Source: a virus
DNA: 39,792 nt
Virus record (IMG/VR): IMGVR_UViG_3300043409_002136
Location: 1-39,792 of that record
Reading direction: 5' to 3' (one strand)
Shown piece after piece: positions 31,128 to 37,454 of the stretch. Positions within the stretch are counted from its first letter, which is position 1. Each line of letters begins with the position of its first letter. The translations under genes and the position numbers were made by a program. Under the pieces are notes generated by a model that was not told where the DNA came from, made no database searches, and saw nothing but the letters and a program-made list of their open reading frames with translations.

Positions 31128-31436
31128 GCAGGTTTTTTGACTTCCAATAAAATTTATAGAAAATATATGTTTATGTATGGAATATTGTCGGTTTTATACG
31201 TTCTTGAATATTTCGAGTTTGAAGAAAATTACGAGGAATGCCAAAAGATTATTGATGCTATAAAAGAGCAAGAAAAAGCACTTAATACTACTTTATTTTC
31301 AACGATAACAACCGAAACTATAAAAGAAGTAGTTGAGAGTTATAAAAAATTCAATCTTACTGGTAAAAATGCAATTGAGAATAGTAAATATTATTCAACT
31401 TTAATTCTGAAAGAGATTGAATGCACTTTCGTTTAA
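31062..31436 (+). CDS. Cassette protein with attC-encoded N-terminus, unknown
   Basis: 124 residues. Residues 1-20 (with NGNKSKPML) come from the attC and resemble the leaders at 166 and 33307; the crossover falls between codons 20 and 21. The body begins LVAGFLTSNKIYRKYMFMYG and is helical (EECQKIIDAIKEQEKALNTT). No known family. The cassette's own 5' part has no start codon near the boundary, so the leader is probably the real start. Confidence 0.6.
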   Translation: MKTQNENQIDDQNGNKSKPMLVAGFLTSNKIYRKYMFMYGILSVLYVLEYFEFEENYEECQKIIDAIKEQEKALNTTLFSTITTETIKEVVESYKKFNLTGKNAIENSKYYSTLILKEIECTFV

Positions 31437-31442
31437 ACTTGC

Positions 31443-31558
31443 TTGTAACGTCCTAGTGATTGGCGAAGAAGCGGATAAATAAGCCTAAATTTTAAAGACA
31501 CAAAACAAATTATTGAATTAATAAACTAACCCGCTTTTTTGCCAAACACTTGTTATAG
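31443..31558 (+). repeat. attC site 8
   Basis: R'' TTGTAAC at 31443-31449, R' GTTATAG at 31552-31558. Arms GTGATTGGCGAAGAAGCGG and CCGCTTTTTTGCCAAACAC pair. 116 bp. Confidence 0.88.
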
Positions 31559-31589
31559 GCAGGATGGGTTTTTAAAACGAAAAATTATT

Positions 31590-31949
31590 ATGGGATTAGA
31601 CACTTCACACAATTGTTGGCACGGACGTTATTCATTTTTTAACAGATTTAGATATTCTTTAGGTCATCAAATAGGAATTGATTTAGATGATTATTATGGA
31701 TATGGTAAAACAGGAGTAAAAGATTTAACAAAAATTGAACACGAATTAATGCCTTTATTTAATCATTCAGATTGCGATGGAATATTAACAGTTGAAGAAT
31801 CAAAAAAAATTGTAATCGGTTTGAATAAGGTTTTACAAAACTTTAATGATAAAATAGAATATCATTATGATTTTAAAGAAAATATAATTCAATTTCGAGA
31901 TGGTTGTTTAGATGCTATTGAACGAAATGAGGAAGTAGATTTTCATTAA
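31590..31949 (+). CDS. Cassette protein, unknown (119 aa)
   Basis: 119 residues from the ATG after aaaattatt; a longer reading from 31539 begins in the attC and is less likely. Starts MGLDTSHNCWHGRYSFFNRF and contains 'HELMPLFNHSDCDGILTVEESKKI', a pattern like small proteins in Bacteroidota phages that carry an H-S-D-C-D-G segment. Function unknown. It shares its cassette (31552-32353) with two very small genes that have their own promoter. Confidence 0.65.
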   Translation: MGLDTSHNCWHGRYSFFNRFRYSLGHQIGIDLDDYYGYGKTGVKDLTKIEHELMPLFNHSDCDGILTVEESKKIVIGLNKVLQNFNDKIEYHYDFKENIIQFRDGCLDAIERNEEVDFH

Positions 31950-32045
31950 TAACGTAAATTTAGCCGTATTTGTTTGATTATCAATGAAAAGTAAAATAAT
32001 TTAAAAATAAATCACTTTTTATTTTAATATATCATATATATAGTA

Positions 32046-32053
32046 TATCTTTA
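32046..32053 (+). promoter_or_regulatory. Internal cassette promoter
   Basis: TATCTTTA followed by CC, close to TAnnTTTG and nearly identical to the element at 37409 (TATCTTTAC). It precedes the 32087 gene by 34 bp. The -33 element is not clear. Confidence 0.5.
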
Positions 32054-32086
32054 CCTCATGATTAATAACAAATAAAACATACGATT

Positions 32087-32200
32087 ATGAAAACTTTAAC
32101 AATTGAACAAAAAGAGCAAGAATTAAGAAATATTAATTTTTTCGTTGGTGGTTTAACTGATGAAGCAATTGAATACTATTATAACAAGTTAATTGCATAA
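32087..32200 (+). CDS. 37-residue micro-protein
   Basis: MKTLTIEQKEQELRNINFFV then GGLTDEAIEYYYNKLIA. Overlaps the next start by TAATG, so the two are probably translated together. Preceded by its own promoter. No family recognised. Confidence 0.5.
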   Translation: MKTLTIEQKEQELRNINFFVGGLTDEAIEYYYNKLIA

Positions 32201-32340
32201 TGAAAAAAATAATAGATATACCAAACGAAATACTTCAAGAACTAAAAATACTTGCAGTAAAATCTAACAAAGACCTTAAAAACTTTATTCAAGACGAACT
32301 TAAAAAAATTGTCGAAAACTCTCAATCGAAGCAGTCTTAA
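32200..32340 (+). CDS. RHH-like micro-protein
   Basis: 46 residues: MKKIIDIPNEILQELKILAV, SNKDLKNFIQDELKKIVEN. This fits the RHH fold (strand 'KKIIDIP', helix, 'NKDLKNFI' turn-helix) of antitoxin-type regulators. Forms a two-gene unit with 32087-32200, an arrangement common for toxin-antitoxin or autoregulated pairs in cassettes; no toxin motif is visible in the partner. Confidence 0.6.
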   Translation: MKKIIDIPNEILQELKILAVKSNKDLKNFIQDELKKIVENSQSKQS

Positions 32341-32346
32341 TATGGC

Positions 32347-32469
32347 TTATAACGTTGGGTGCTTGGCGAAGTGGCTGAACCGAATGTTGAATATAATTAC
32401 TAAACTTAATAATTAAAACGAATGTCAATAGTAGTACAAAACGGCAATATTGCCAATACCGTGTTATCG
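32347..32469 (+). repeat. attC site 9
   Basis: R'' TTATAAC at 32347-32353, R' GTTATCG at 32463-32469. Arms GGTGCTTGGCGAAGTGGC and GCAATATTGCCAATACC pair. Start codon of the cREC gene is inside (32422). 123 bp. Confidence 0.85.
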
Positions 32470-32871
32470 GATGTTTTTCTTTTTCTCGATGATATTCGTG
32501 AACCTGAACACGCCTTTGAATACACAAAACAAGAAATGTTCCTAAAACAAAAATGGCAAGTTGTAAGGAATTTTGATGAGTTCAAAAGTCATATTGAAAC
32601 AAACGGAATGCCTATTTTTATTTCGTTTGACCACGACTTAGCCGATACTCACTACACGCCCGAACACTTATGGACTGATTATGATAAATCAAAAGAATGG
32701 CAAGATAAACAAGTCCATAAAGAAAAGACTGGTTATGAATGTGCAATGTGGTTAGTAGATTTTTGCATAGACAATAATTTGCAATTACCTAAATACTATT
32801 GTCATTCAATGAACCCTGTCGGTAAAGATAAAATTGTCAGTTTATTACGGTCTTTCCAAAATAGCCACTAA
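32422..32871 (+). CDS. Cyclic-phosphate-processing receiver-like (cREC) domain protein
   Basis: 149 residues. After an attC-encoded leader of 14 residues the domain reads VFLFLDDIREP, WQVVRNFDEFKSHIETNGMP, IFISFDHDLADTHY, TGYECAMWLVDFCIDNNLQLP and HSMNPVGKDKI. These are the conserved blocks of the cREC domain, a receiver-like fold proposed to process cyclic nucleotide or cyclic phosphate ligands, with paired aspartates in LDD and DHD. Complete. The stop lies in its own degenerate R''. A signalling or anti-defence role in a phage cassette is inference. Confidence 0.8.
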   Translation: MSIVVQNGNIANTVLSDVFLFLDDIREPEHAFEYTKQEMFLKQKWQVVRNFDEFKSHIETNGMPIFISFDHDLADTHYTPEHLWTDYDKSKEWQDKQVHKEKTGYECAMWLVDFCIDNNLQLPKYYCHSMNPVGKDKIVSLLRSFQNSH

Positions 32872-32998
32872 AGTTTCGCAGCTTTGAGATGGTGGGGAAA
32901 AATAAAACCTAGTCTTTCGGTTGAACACGAAATTGAAAGATACAAAAAAAACATTGAATTAAACCTAATCTAGCAATAGCGTGTAATTGCTGTTATAA
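32866..32998 (+). repeat. attC site 10, degenerate and mosaic
   Basis: R'' position reads CACTAAA (32866-32872) instead of AAC, R' GTTATAA at 32992-32998. The left arm GCTTTGAGATGGTGGGG is the type of site 2, but the right arm (GCAATAGCGTGTAATTGCTG) is that of another type, so they do not pair. Probably inactive. Confidence 0.65.
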
Positions 32999-33022
32999 GC
33001 TGTGTTTTCAGCACTAAATATT

Positions 33023-33235
33023 ATGAAAATTCAAGTAAAATTAGATTACAACGACAAAATTTATTTATCAAATACAACAGAATGCAATCAAAATGATGTT
33101 TCAGAAGCTAAAAATTTAATGGAACAAATTGCTCAAGGTAAAATAACATATTTATCAATTCAAAGTGGTTTTGAAGAATATTACTTTACAAAAGAAGTTT
33201 TAGAAAAATCAATTATAACGGTTATCGTAACATAG
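33023..33235 (+). CDS. Small cassette protein, unknown
   Basis: 70 residues from ATG 33023. MKIQVKLDYNDKIYLSNTTE, then helix SEAKNLMEQIAQGKI, then YLSIQSGFEEYYFTKEVLEK and SIITVIVT. The ending resembles small beta-alpha-beta proteins of Bacteroidota phages with 'F.S......YYF.kevl..SIi.v.v'. Function unknown. Confidence 0.6.
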   Translation: MKIQVKLDYNDKIYLSNTTECNQNDVSEAKNLMEQIAQGKITYLSIQSGFEEYYFTKEVLEKSIITVIVT

Positions 33236-33236
33236 A

Positions 33237-33372
33237 CACTAACGGTTCCCTGTCTTTGTCTTGTTGCCGATAAAATAAGACCTAATCTTTAAATTTAAAA
33301 CAGAAAATGAAAAGTACAAAACAATCATCAAATAAAGCCGAAAACGGGAATAAATCAAAACCACTGTTAGCC
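33237..33372 (+). repeat. attC site 11
   Basis: R'' CACTAAC at 33237-33243, R' GTTAGCC at 33366-33372. Left arm CTGTCTTTGTCTTGTTGCC faces GGGAATAAATCAAAACCAC. Start codon of the next gene inside (33307). 136 bp. Confidence 0.88.
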
Positions 33373-33621
33373 GTAGTTATTGTAGATAAAACAGGCAGTC
33401 AATTGAATAATGGGGATATAATTAATCTTCATCAAAAGGTTAATGGGGAAAACTTATTTGTTGTTTTAGACGTTTATAATTTAGATGTGAGATATGCTCA
33501 TAATTTAGCATACAAATATCAATATGATATGTTTGAATTATTATCTCCTTCAAAATTAAACGGAGATATTGATTTTGAAATAGTTGGTAATTTATATCCG
33601 CATTTGGAAAATTACCGCTAA
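33307..33621 (+). CDS. Cassette protein with attC-encoded N-terminus, unknown
   Basis: 104 residues; the first 20 come from the attC (NGNKSKPLL just before the crossover). The body, VVIVDKTGSQLNNGDIINLH then KVNGENLFVVLDVYNLDVRY, looks like a small beta-rich domain with an 'L..GDIi..' opening such as YopX or KOW-like folds have. Stop codon lies in its R'' (CGCTAAC). Function unknown. Confidence 0.62.
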   Translation: MKSTKQSSNKAENGNKSKPLLAVVIVDKTGSQLNNGDIINLHQKVNGENLFVVLDVYNLDVRYAHNLAYKYQYDMFELLSPSKLNGDIDFEIVGNLYPHLENYR

Positions 33622-33692
33622 CGTTTCGCCGCTTTGTACTGCCACCTATGCGGTTTAGTGGATTCGGCGGTAGTTCAAGACTGCTGTTAGTA
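33616..33692 (+). repeat. attC site 12 (short class)
   Basis: R'' CGCTAAC at 33616-33622, R' GTTAGTA at 33686-33692. Arms GCCGCTTTGTACTGCCACC and GGCGGTAGTTCAAGACTGC pair. 77 bp. Confidence 0.88.
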
Positions 33693-33693
33693 G

Positions 33694-33807
33694 ATGGACG
33701 GGTTGCTAAAGATAAAACATAGTGAAGTTAAGGCATGTGACATTCCGAAACCGTATCGACCTTTACGGCTATGTTTTTTAAAATATAAATTAATTTATAA
33801 AAACTAA
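33694..33807 (+). CDS. Possible 37-residue ORF at the cassette start
   Basis: ATG two bases after R', reading MDGLLKIKHSEVKACDIPKP and ending KYKLIYKN, stop 5 bp before the next ATG. It could be a short leader coupled to 33813-34070. No independent support; may be chance. Confidence 0.25.
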   Translation: MDGLLKIKHSEVKACDIPKPYRPLRLCFLKYKLIYKN

Positions 33808-33812
33808 ATAAA

Positions 33813-34070
33813 ATGAAAAACAAAGAATTAAAAACATTATGGAAAGTTGCAAAATCATTTTGGATCAGCGCTACATTGGTTTGGATTGTTGAAACTACAA
33901 TTTTTCTAATTATTGAAGGATGGCATTTAAAAGCCACGCATCCAGTAGAAATATGGATTGATAAATTGGTTGGTGATATGTGGAATTTTGCAAGATGGAT
34001 AACAGTATTGATTTGTATTCATTATATTATCAAATTGAATATGAAAGGGTCTAAAGAAACGGAATCGTAG
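33813..34070 (+). CDS. Two-pass membrane protein, unknown
   Basis: 85 residues with hydrophobic segments at about 17-36 (FWISATLVWIVETTIFLIIE) and 59-75 (FARWITVLICIHYIIKL), Trp-rich, with a charged tail. Only clear gene of its cassette (33686-34083). The small size and membrane character match other cassettes here. No family recognised. Confidence 0.65.
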   Translation: MKNKELKTLWKVAKSFWISATLVWIVETTIFLIIEGWHLKATHPVEIWIDKLVGDMWNFARWITVLICIHYIIKLNMKGSKETES

Positions 34071-34076
34071 TCTTGC

Positions 34077-34175
34077 TACTAACGTTTTTCGGCTTTGTGT
34101 CTGTTTGCCCCTTGCACAAAGTTTCAAGTTACCACAAATGTTGATGGGGCAAATAGCACAAAACCGATGTTATAC
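34077..34175 (+). repeat. attC site 13
   Basis: R'' TACTAAC at 34077-34083 (complement of GTTAGTA that opens the cassette), R' GTTATAC at 34169-34175. Arms CGGCTTTGTGTCTGTTTGCC and GGCAAATAGCACAAAACCG pair very well. 99 bp. Confidence 0.92.
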
Positions 34176-34214
34176 GCTGGGCGGATTATCAGCAGAATTT
34201 AAAAAAGGAAAAAA

Positions 34215-34577
34215 ATGAGTTTAGATGTTTATTTAACACGAAAAAAATGGGTAAGCTACGATGAAGGTAAAACCCACACAGAAGAAAACGAAGAAGTTTA
34301 TTGGGCAAACATTACCCATAACTTATGTAAAATGGCAGGTGAAGCAGGAATTTACGAAGCACTTTGGCGACCAGAAGAAATTGGTAAAACAAAGGCAAGT
34401 GAAATTGTGAAATTACTTGAAAAAGGATTATTTGATTTAAAAGCAAGACCTGAACATTTTGAAACTTTTAATTCACTCAATGGTTGGGGAATGTATCAAC
34501 ATTTTGTTCCTTTTGTCGAAAAGTATTTAGAAGCCTGTAAAGAATATCCTGATTCTGTTATCGAAGTGTCAAGGTAG
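34215..34577 (+). CDS. Widespread phage/bacterial protein of unknown function
   Basis: 120 residues: MSLDVYLTRKKWVSYDEGKT, then 'YWANITHNLCKMAGEAGIYEALWRPEEIG', 'KASEIVKLLEKGLFDLKARPEHFETFN', 'GWGMYQHFVPFVEKYLEACKEYPDSVIEVSR'. I recognise this as a conserved hypothetical family found in many phages and bacteria ('NITHNL.KMA..AGIY..LWRPEE'), without known activity. The purine-rich aaaaaggaaaaaa precedes the ATG. Complete. Confidence 0.8.
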   Translation: MSLDVYLTRKKWVSYDEGKTHTEENEEVYWANITHNLCKMAGEAGIYEALWRPEEIGKTKASEIVKLLEKGLFDLKARPEHFETFNSLNGWGMYQHFVPFVEKYLEACKEYPDSVIEVSR

Positions 34578-34583
34578 CCTTGC

Positions 34584-34714
34584 AGGTAACGTTTGTCAGC
34601 CTTATTTATTATGGGATTATGAAAACGAAACTTTAAATTAAGACAAAATGAAATTAGAAAAACTAAACTTTGATTTATACGAAATGCCTAGCTTGAATAT
34701 AACCGATGTTATAA
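34584..34714 (+). repeat. attC site 14 (arms degenerate)
   Basis: R'' AGGTAAC at 34584-34590, R' GTTATAA at 34708-34714. Arms pair only partly. Start codon of the next gene at 34648 lies inside. 131 bp. Confidence 0.7.
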
Positions 34715-34947
34715 GCTTTTTTATTTCGGAGCAACAAAAAAAGGAGGAAGAAATTTTCACTTCTGCTTTGCGAATAATGGCAGAACCGCCAATTAAAGGC
34801 GATATTACAAAAGGTAAAGTAAGGTGGAGAGGAATAAGAATTGTGAAATATGACGATGGCTTTAAATATACAAAATGGTTAGAGCAGAGAGGAAATCAAA
34901 TTAGCCCGAAAATTGTCTTTACTGCCATTATCGGAAATGGCTTATAA
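34648..34947 (+). CDS. Cassette protein with attC-encoded N-terminus, unknown
   Basis: 99 residues; the first 20 (MKLEKLNFDLYEMPSLNITD) come from the attC. The body is helical then basic (VRWRGIRIVKYDDGFKYTKW; LEQRGNQISPKIVF). Stop codon lies in its R'' (TTATAAC). The crossover is in a different codon phase from the 166/31062/33307 group. Function unknown. Confidence 0.6.
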   Translation: MKLEKLNFDLYEMPSLNITDVISFFISEQQKKEEEIFTSALRIMAEPPIKGDITKGKVRWRGIRIVKYDDGFKYTKWLEQRGNQISPKIVFTAIIGNGL

Positions 34948-35074
34948 CGTTTGCGTGTATGGGAAGTGGCGGAGAGTTTGCCGAATACCTCCAAGTACAA
35001 ACTGATTTTTAAATTAATAAACCAAACTCAAAAACACAAAACTAACCCGCCATTTCTTATACACGTTGTTAGTG
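34942..35074 (+). repeat. attC site 15
   Basis: R'' TTATAAC at 34942-34948 (exact complement of the cassette's opening GTTATAA), R' GTTAGTG at 35068-35074. Arms GCGTGTATGGGAAGTGGCGG and CCGCCATTTCTTATACACG pair. 133 bp. Confidence 0.93.
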
Positions 35075-35095
35075 GATGGCTTTATATTCGGAATT

Positions 35096-35221
35096 ATGAT
35101 AAAAGTATTAAAATCAACTGCAACTAATTTTAAGGAATTAGAAAAATTAAATGTTTTTTTAGAAAAAAGTAAAATTGAACTACACCAAACAGTTTTACAT
35201 CCAAAACGGATGGGTAGGTAA
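35096..35221 (+). CDS. 41-residue ORF overlapping 35175-35438
   Basis: MIKVLKSTATNFKELEKLNV, helical, ending PKRMGR. It starts 22 bp after R' and overlaps the next ORF by 47 bp in another frame. It may be a coupled leader, or the two may be one gene broken by a frameshift. Confidence 0.4.
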   Translation: MIKVLKSTATNFKELEKLNVFLEKSKIELHQTVLHPKRMGR

Positions 35222-35438
35222 TGCAATTCTTTGGTGGGGAATTGACAGTAAAGGTTACACCACCGAAATTGATAAGGCTGGGCGATATACCTATGAAGAA
35301 GCCAAAAAAATTATTCAGCGACCAGAAGATAAGGCTTGGGAGTGTAAGCACGTTGATGAGTGTTTGAAAGCCCACAAAAGAATTATTGATGGGCAGTATT
35401 TGGATAGTAAAAAATGTCTGAAAGGACGGAGAATGTAG
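35175..35438 (+). CDS. Conserved phage-type protein, TTG start or frameshifted
   Basis: 87 residues from TTG 35175 (no ATG available). 'KQFYIQNGWVGNAILWWGIDSKGYTTEIDKAGRYTYEEAKKII' and 'DKAWECKHVDECLKAHKRIID' match a small hypothetical family familiar from phages ('YIQNG..GNailWW..dskGYtt.i..A..yt.eeA..i'). The N-terminus looks natural just at the TTG, so the domain is complete. Translation probably depends on the overlapping ORF upstream. Confidence 0.65.
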   Translation: MNYTKQFYIQNGWVGNAILWWGIDSKGYTTEIDKAGRYTYEEAKKIIQRPEDKAWECKHVDECLKAHKRIIDGQYLDSKKCLKGRRM

Positions 35439-35445
35439 CAATGAC

Positions 35446-35579
35446 TGCTAACGTTTCGCAGCTACACGAGGTTTGGGAAAAAGTACGCCTTAATTTTCGG
35501 TTGAAGACTGAACTTTAAAATACAAAACCAAGTTTCAGTTAAAGACCGAAACCCAAATCTCGTGTAACTGCTGTTAGCC
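35446..35579 (+). repeat. attC site 16
   Basis: R'' TGCTAAC at 35446-35452, R' GTTAGCC at 35573-35579. Arms GCAGCTACACGAGGTTTGGG and CCCAAATCTCGTGTAACTGC pair. 134 bp. Confidence 0.93.
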
Positions 35580-35672
35580 GTTCGGTTTTTTATTTATTAC
35601 AATTTTCACGTTTCATTTTTCGGTTACGCTTCCGCACCGCTTTTAAGTCGGAAGTATTTTAAATTAATTATT

Positions 35673-35780
35673 ATGTACGTTTCAACATTATTATTCGTTT
35701 TTACTATCGTTTCTTTCTGCAATCTCGCTTTTATTGTTGGTTATATTCTTGGTGGTATTTATAGGAACAAAAGAAGATGA
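35673..35780 (+). CDS. 35-residue membrane peptide
   Basis: MYVSTLLFVFTIVSFCNLAF then IVGYILGGIYRNKRR: one transmembrane helix and a basic end. Preceded by the same conserved leader as 701 and 38254. It overlaps the 3' end of the minus-strand gene 35691-36146. The toxin-like look (short hydrophobic, basic tail, antisense partner) is suggestive only. Confidence 0.45.
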   Translation: MYVSTLLFVFTIVSFCNLAFIVGYILGGIYRNKRR

Positions 35781-36146
35781 TTTTTTTGTTTTTTCTATTA
35801 CAGAATAAACTTCAAAAGTTTTAGCCCAATACCCAATTCCAAAGCCAAAAATACAAAACCCAAATAAAATGCTAATTAATTCAAAATTATTTTTATCAGA
35901 TATGAAATTGTTATTTTTTATTTTTTTAGATCCGTTTACTTTTATAAAATCTTTTATTCTTTTAGCGTGTTCAGAAAACTTACCAGTACCTAATTGGTTT
36001 ATTTCAAAGGCAAGATTAGAATTTTCGGGTAAATGTAAATATGCAAAGTCCATAAACTCTAAAATATTATTTTTCTCTTCGTTTTTTAAATCACTAAAAA
36101 GTTCAATATATGAATCACATTTTTTTAAAATATCTTTTTTTTTCAT
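35691..36146 (-). CDS. Membrane-anchored helical protein in a reverse-oriented cassette
   Basis: 151 residues from ATG 36146. Soluble helical N-terminal part (KKKDILKKCDSYIELFSDLK; FAYLHLPENSNLAFEINQLG), one transmembrane segment at about 100-118 (ELISILFGFCIFGFGIGYWA), and a polar Ser/Asn/Thr tail. It shares a 5' leader (cagtttacagaaccgaaac) with the minus-strand genes at 38272 and 39424. Orientation is opposite to the attC sites. Unknown function. Confidence 0.65.
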   Translation of the reverse strand: MKKKDILKKCDSYIELFSDLKNEEKNNILEFMDFAYLHLPENSNLAFEINQLGTGKFSEHAKRIKDFIKVNGSKKIKNNNFISDKNNFELISILFGFCIFGFGIGYWAKTFEVYSVIEKTKKSSSFVPINTTKNITNNKSEIAERNDSKNE

Positions 36147-36170
36147 TTCGTTTCGGTTCTGTAAACTGAC

Positions 36171-36301
36171 AGCTAACGTTTTGTGGCTTGGCGAAGGCAA
36201 GGATTAGAAGTACAAATGCTTGTTTTATTCCAAATGCTCAATAGAGTACCAAATCTGAAAGTTAGCAATAAAGCCTTTCTTTCATAAAACCCTTGTTAGC
36301 C
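36171..36301 (+). repeat. attC site 17
   Basis: R'' AGCTAAC at 36171-36177, R' GTTAGCC at 36295-36301. Left arm GTGGCTTGGCGAAGGC; right arm GCCTTTCTTTCATAAAACCC pairs only partly. 131 bp. Confidence 0.75.
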
Positions 36302-36358
36302 GTTCGTTCTTTTTCGTTCGGTTTTAAAATTAAAATTATTAACAATTAAAATATAAAA

Positions 36359-36802
36359 ATGAAATTAGAAATTAGGCACTTAACACCTTACTTCCCTTAT
36401 GGGTTAGAATGTATGGTAAGCGATTATTACAATGGTTATAATGGCACAAATGAAACAAAAAAAGCCAAATTAAACGCTATTTGGTCTGATAATAGTTATT
36501 CTTTTTTTGATTTAGTGGAAAGCGAAAGAGGTTTTGAAAAGATAATGCCTATACTTCGTCCTTTATCTCAAATTAAAGAATATTTTGAGCCAATATTTGA
36601 AACAGACAAGGAAGTAAATGAGTTTTTGTCTTACGAAGCAACTACGCCTTTTTCTGTCGAAGAAATATTGAACTATAAGTTTGAATACTTGCCTTATGGA
36701 ACATGTCAAGTTTTATTAAAACATCATTTTGATTTGTTTGGTCTAATTGGGGAAGGGCTTGCTGTCGATATTAACACGCTGTCGGTTCAGAATGACGGCT
36801 AA
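36359..36802 (+). CDS. Conserved Bacteroidota phage protein, unknown
   Basis: 147 residues: MKLEIRHLTPYFPYGLECMV, 'LRPLSQI', 'YLPYGTCQVLLKHHFDLFGLIGEGLAVDINTL'. The opening 'I.HL.PYFPYGL' and the closing 'LPY...Q.LLKHHFD.FGLI..GLA.dIN' are recurrent in small proteins of phages and prophages of Flavobacteriia and Bacteroidia. Stop codon lies in R'' (GGCTAAC). A partial second copy opens the window (1-101). Confidence 0.78.
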   Translation: MKLEIRHLTPYFPYGLECMVSDYYNGYNGTNETKKAKLNAIWSDNSYSFFDLVESERGFEKIMPILRPLSQIKEYFEPIFETDKEVNEFLSYEATTPFSVEEILNYKFEYLPYGTCQVLLKHHFDLFGLIGEGLAVDINTLSVQNDG

Positions 36803-36931
36803 CGTCTCGTGGCTTTGTGATGTTGCCGAAAAAACACACACTAAACTTTAAATTTAAGACAAATGTTTGAGATACAAAACCAACTTTCAGTTAAGCCCGA
36901 AGTAGGCAATAGCACAAAACCGCTGTTATCT
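36797..36931 (+). repeat. attC site 18
   Basis: R'' GGCTAAC at 36797-36803 (complement of the cassette opening GTTAGCC), R' GTTATCT at 36925-36931. Left arm GTGGCTTTGTGATGTTGCC; right arm GGCAATAGCACAAAACCGC. Bases up to 36827 are repeated at 1-126. Confidence 0.9.
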
Positions 36932-37258
36932 TCTCGGCTTTTTAAATTTCGATTTTACGACACAACTTTAAAAAAAATGTGTTATAGAAATCCTTTAACT
37001 TATGATTTTTGTGTTAAAGATATAATCCCTATGCAATTTACAGGGTTATTAGACAAAAATGGAATTAAAATTTTTGAAGGCGATATAATAGAATATACGC
37101 AACATCATTTTAATACGGATATGATAAAAACAAAACGAAAAGTCGTTGAGTGGAAATATGATAAATGGGGCGTTTATGAAACTAATGCAGGAGAAAGTGA
37201 TATACAAATTTTAGGGAATATTTTTGAGAATGTGGATTTATTGCAAGACGTTCTTTAA
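36863..37258 (+). CDS. YopX family protein
   Basis: 131 residues. After an attC-encoded leader (about 21 residues) come FKFRFYDTTLKKMCYRNPLT, 'MQFTGLLDKNGIKIFEGDIIEYT', 'KRKVVEWKYDKWGVYE' and 'IQILGNIFENVDLLQ'. These are the YopX hallmarks: M-Q-[FY]-TGL-D-K-[NG]G..I-[YF]-EGDI, then V.W....G.., then I-GNI-[FY]-ENP-[ED]-LL. YopX-like proteins are common phage and prophage accessory proteins with no settled biochemical role. Crossover falls between codons 21 and 22. Confidence 0.88.
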   Translation: MFEIQNQLSVKPEVGNSTKPLLSSRLFKFRFYDTTLKKMCYRNPLTYDFCVKDIIPMQFTGLLDKNGIKIFEGDIIEYTQHHFNTDMIKTKRKVVEWKYDKWGVYETNAGESDIQILGNIFENVDLLQDVL

Positions 37259-37264
37259 GCTGGA

Positions 37265-37341
37265 ATATAACGTTCAAGCTACACGCTGGTTGCCTAGCAC
37301 GTTCGCTTAGTTTCGGCGGTAGGTTGTAGTGGTTGTTGCCT
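37265..37341 (+). repeat. attC site 19 (short class)
   Basis: R'' ATATAAC at 37265-37271, R' GTTGCCT at 37335-37341 (by alignment with site 6). Arms centred on GCTACACGCTGGTTGCC and CGGTAGGTTGTAGT. 77 bp. Confidence 0.8.
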
Positions 37342-37386
37342 GCTTTTATTTTTTTATAAATATTTTAAAAATAATTACATTTTTTC

Positions 37387-37416
37387 TTGTTTATATAAAA
37401 ATTAGTCGTATCTTTA
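37387..37416 (+). promoter_or_regulatory. Internal cassette promoter
   Basis: TTG (37387-37389), 19 bases, TATCTTTA (37409-37416); close to the Bacteroidota consensus. It lies 39 bp before the ATG at 37455, so the cassette carries its own expression signal. Confidence 0.7.
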
Positions 37417-37454
37417 CACCATAGAAACAAACAATAATCTAAAAAATAGAAATT

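Noticed and set aside
36147-36200. N-terminal extensions of minus-strand cassette genes into attC (starts at 36200, 38814, 39606)
   Set aside because: These in-frame extensions read the attC arm backwards; the internal ATGs follow a leader shared by all three genes and look like the true starts. They remain possible as a mirror of the plus-strand attC starts.
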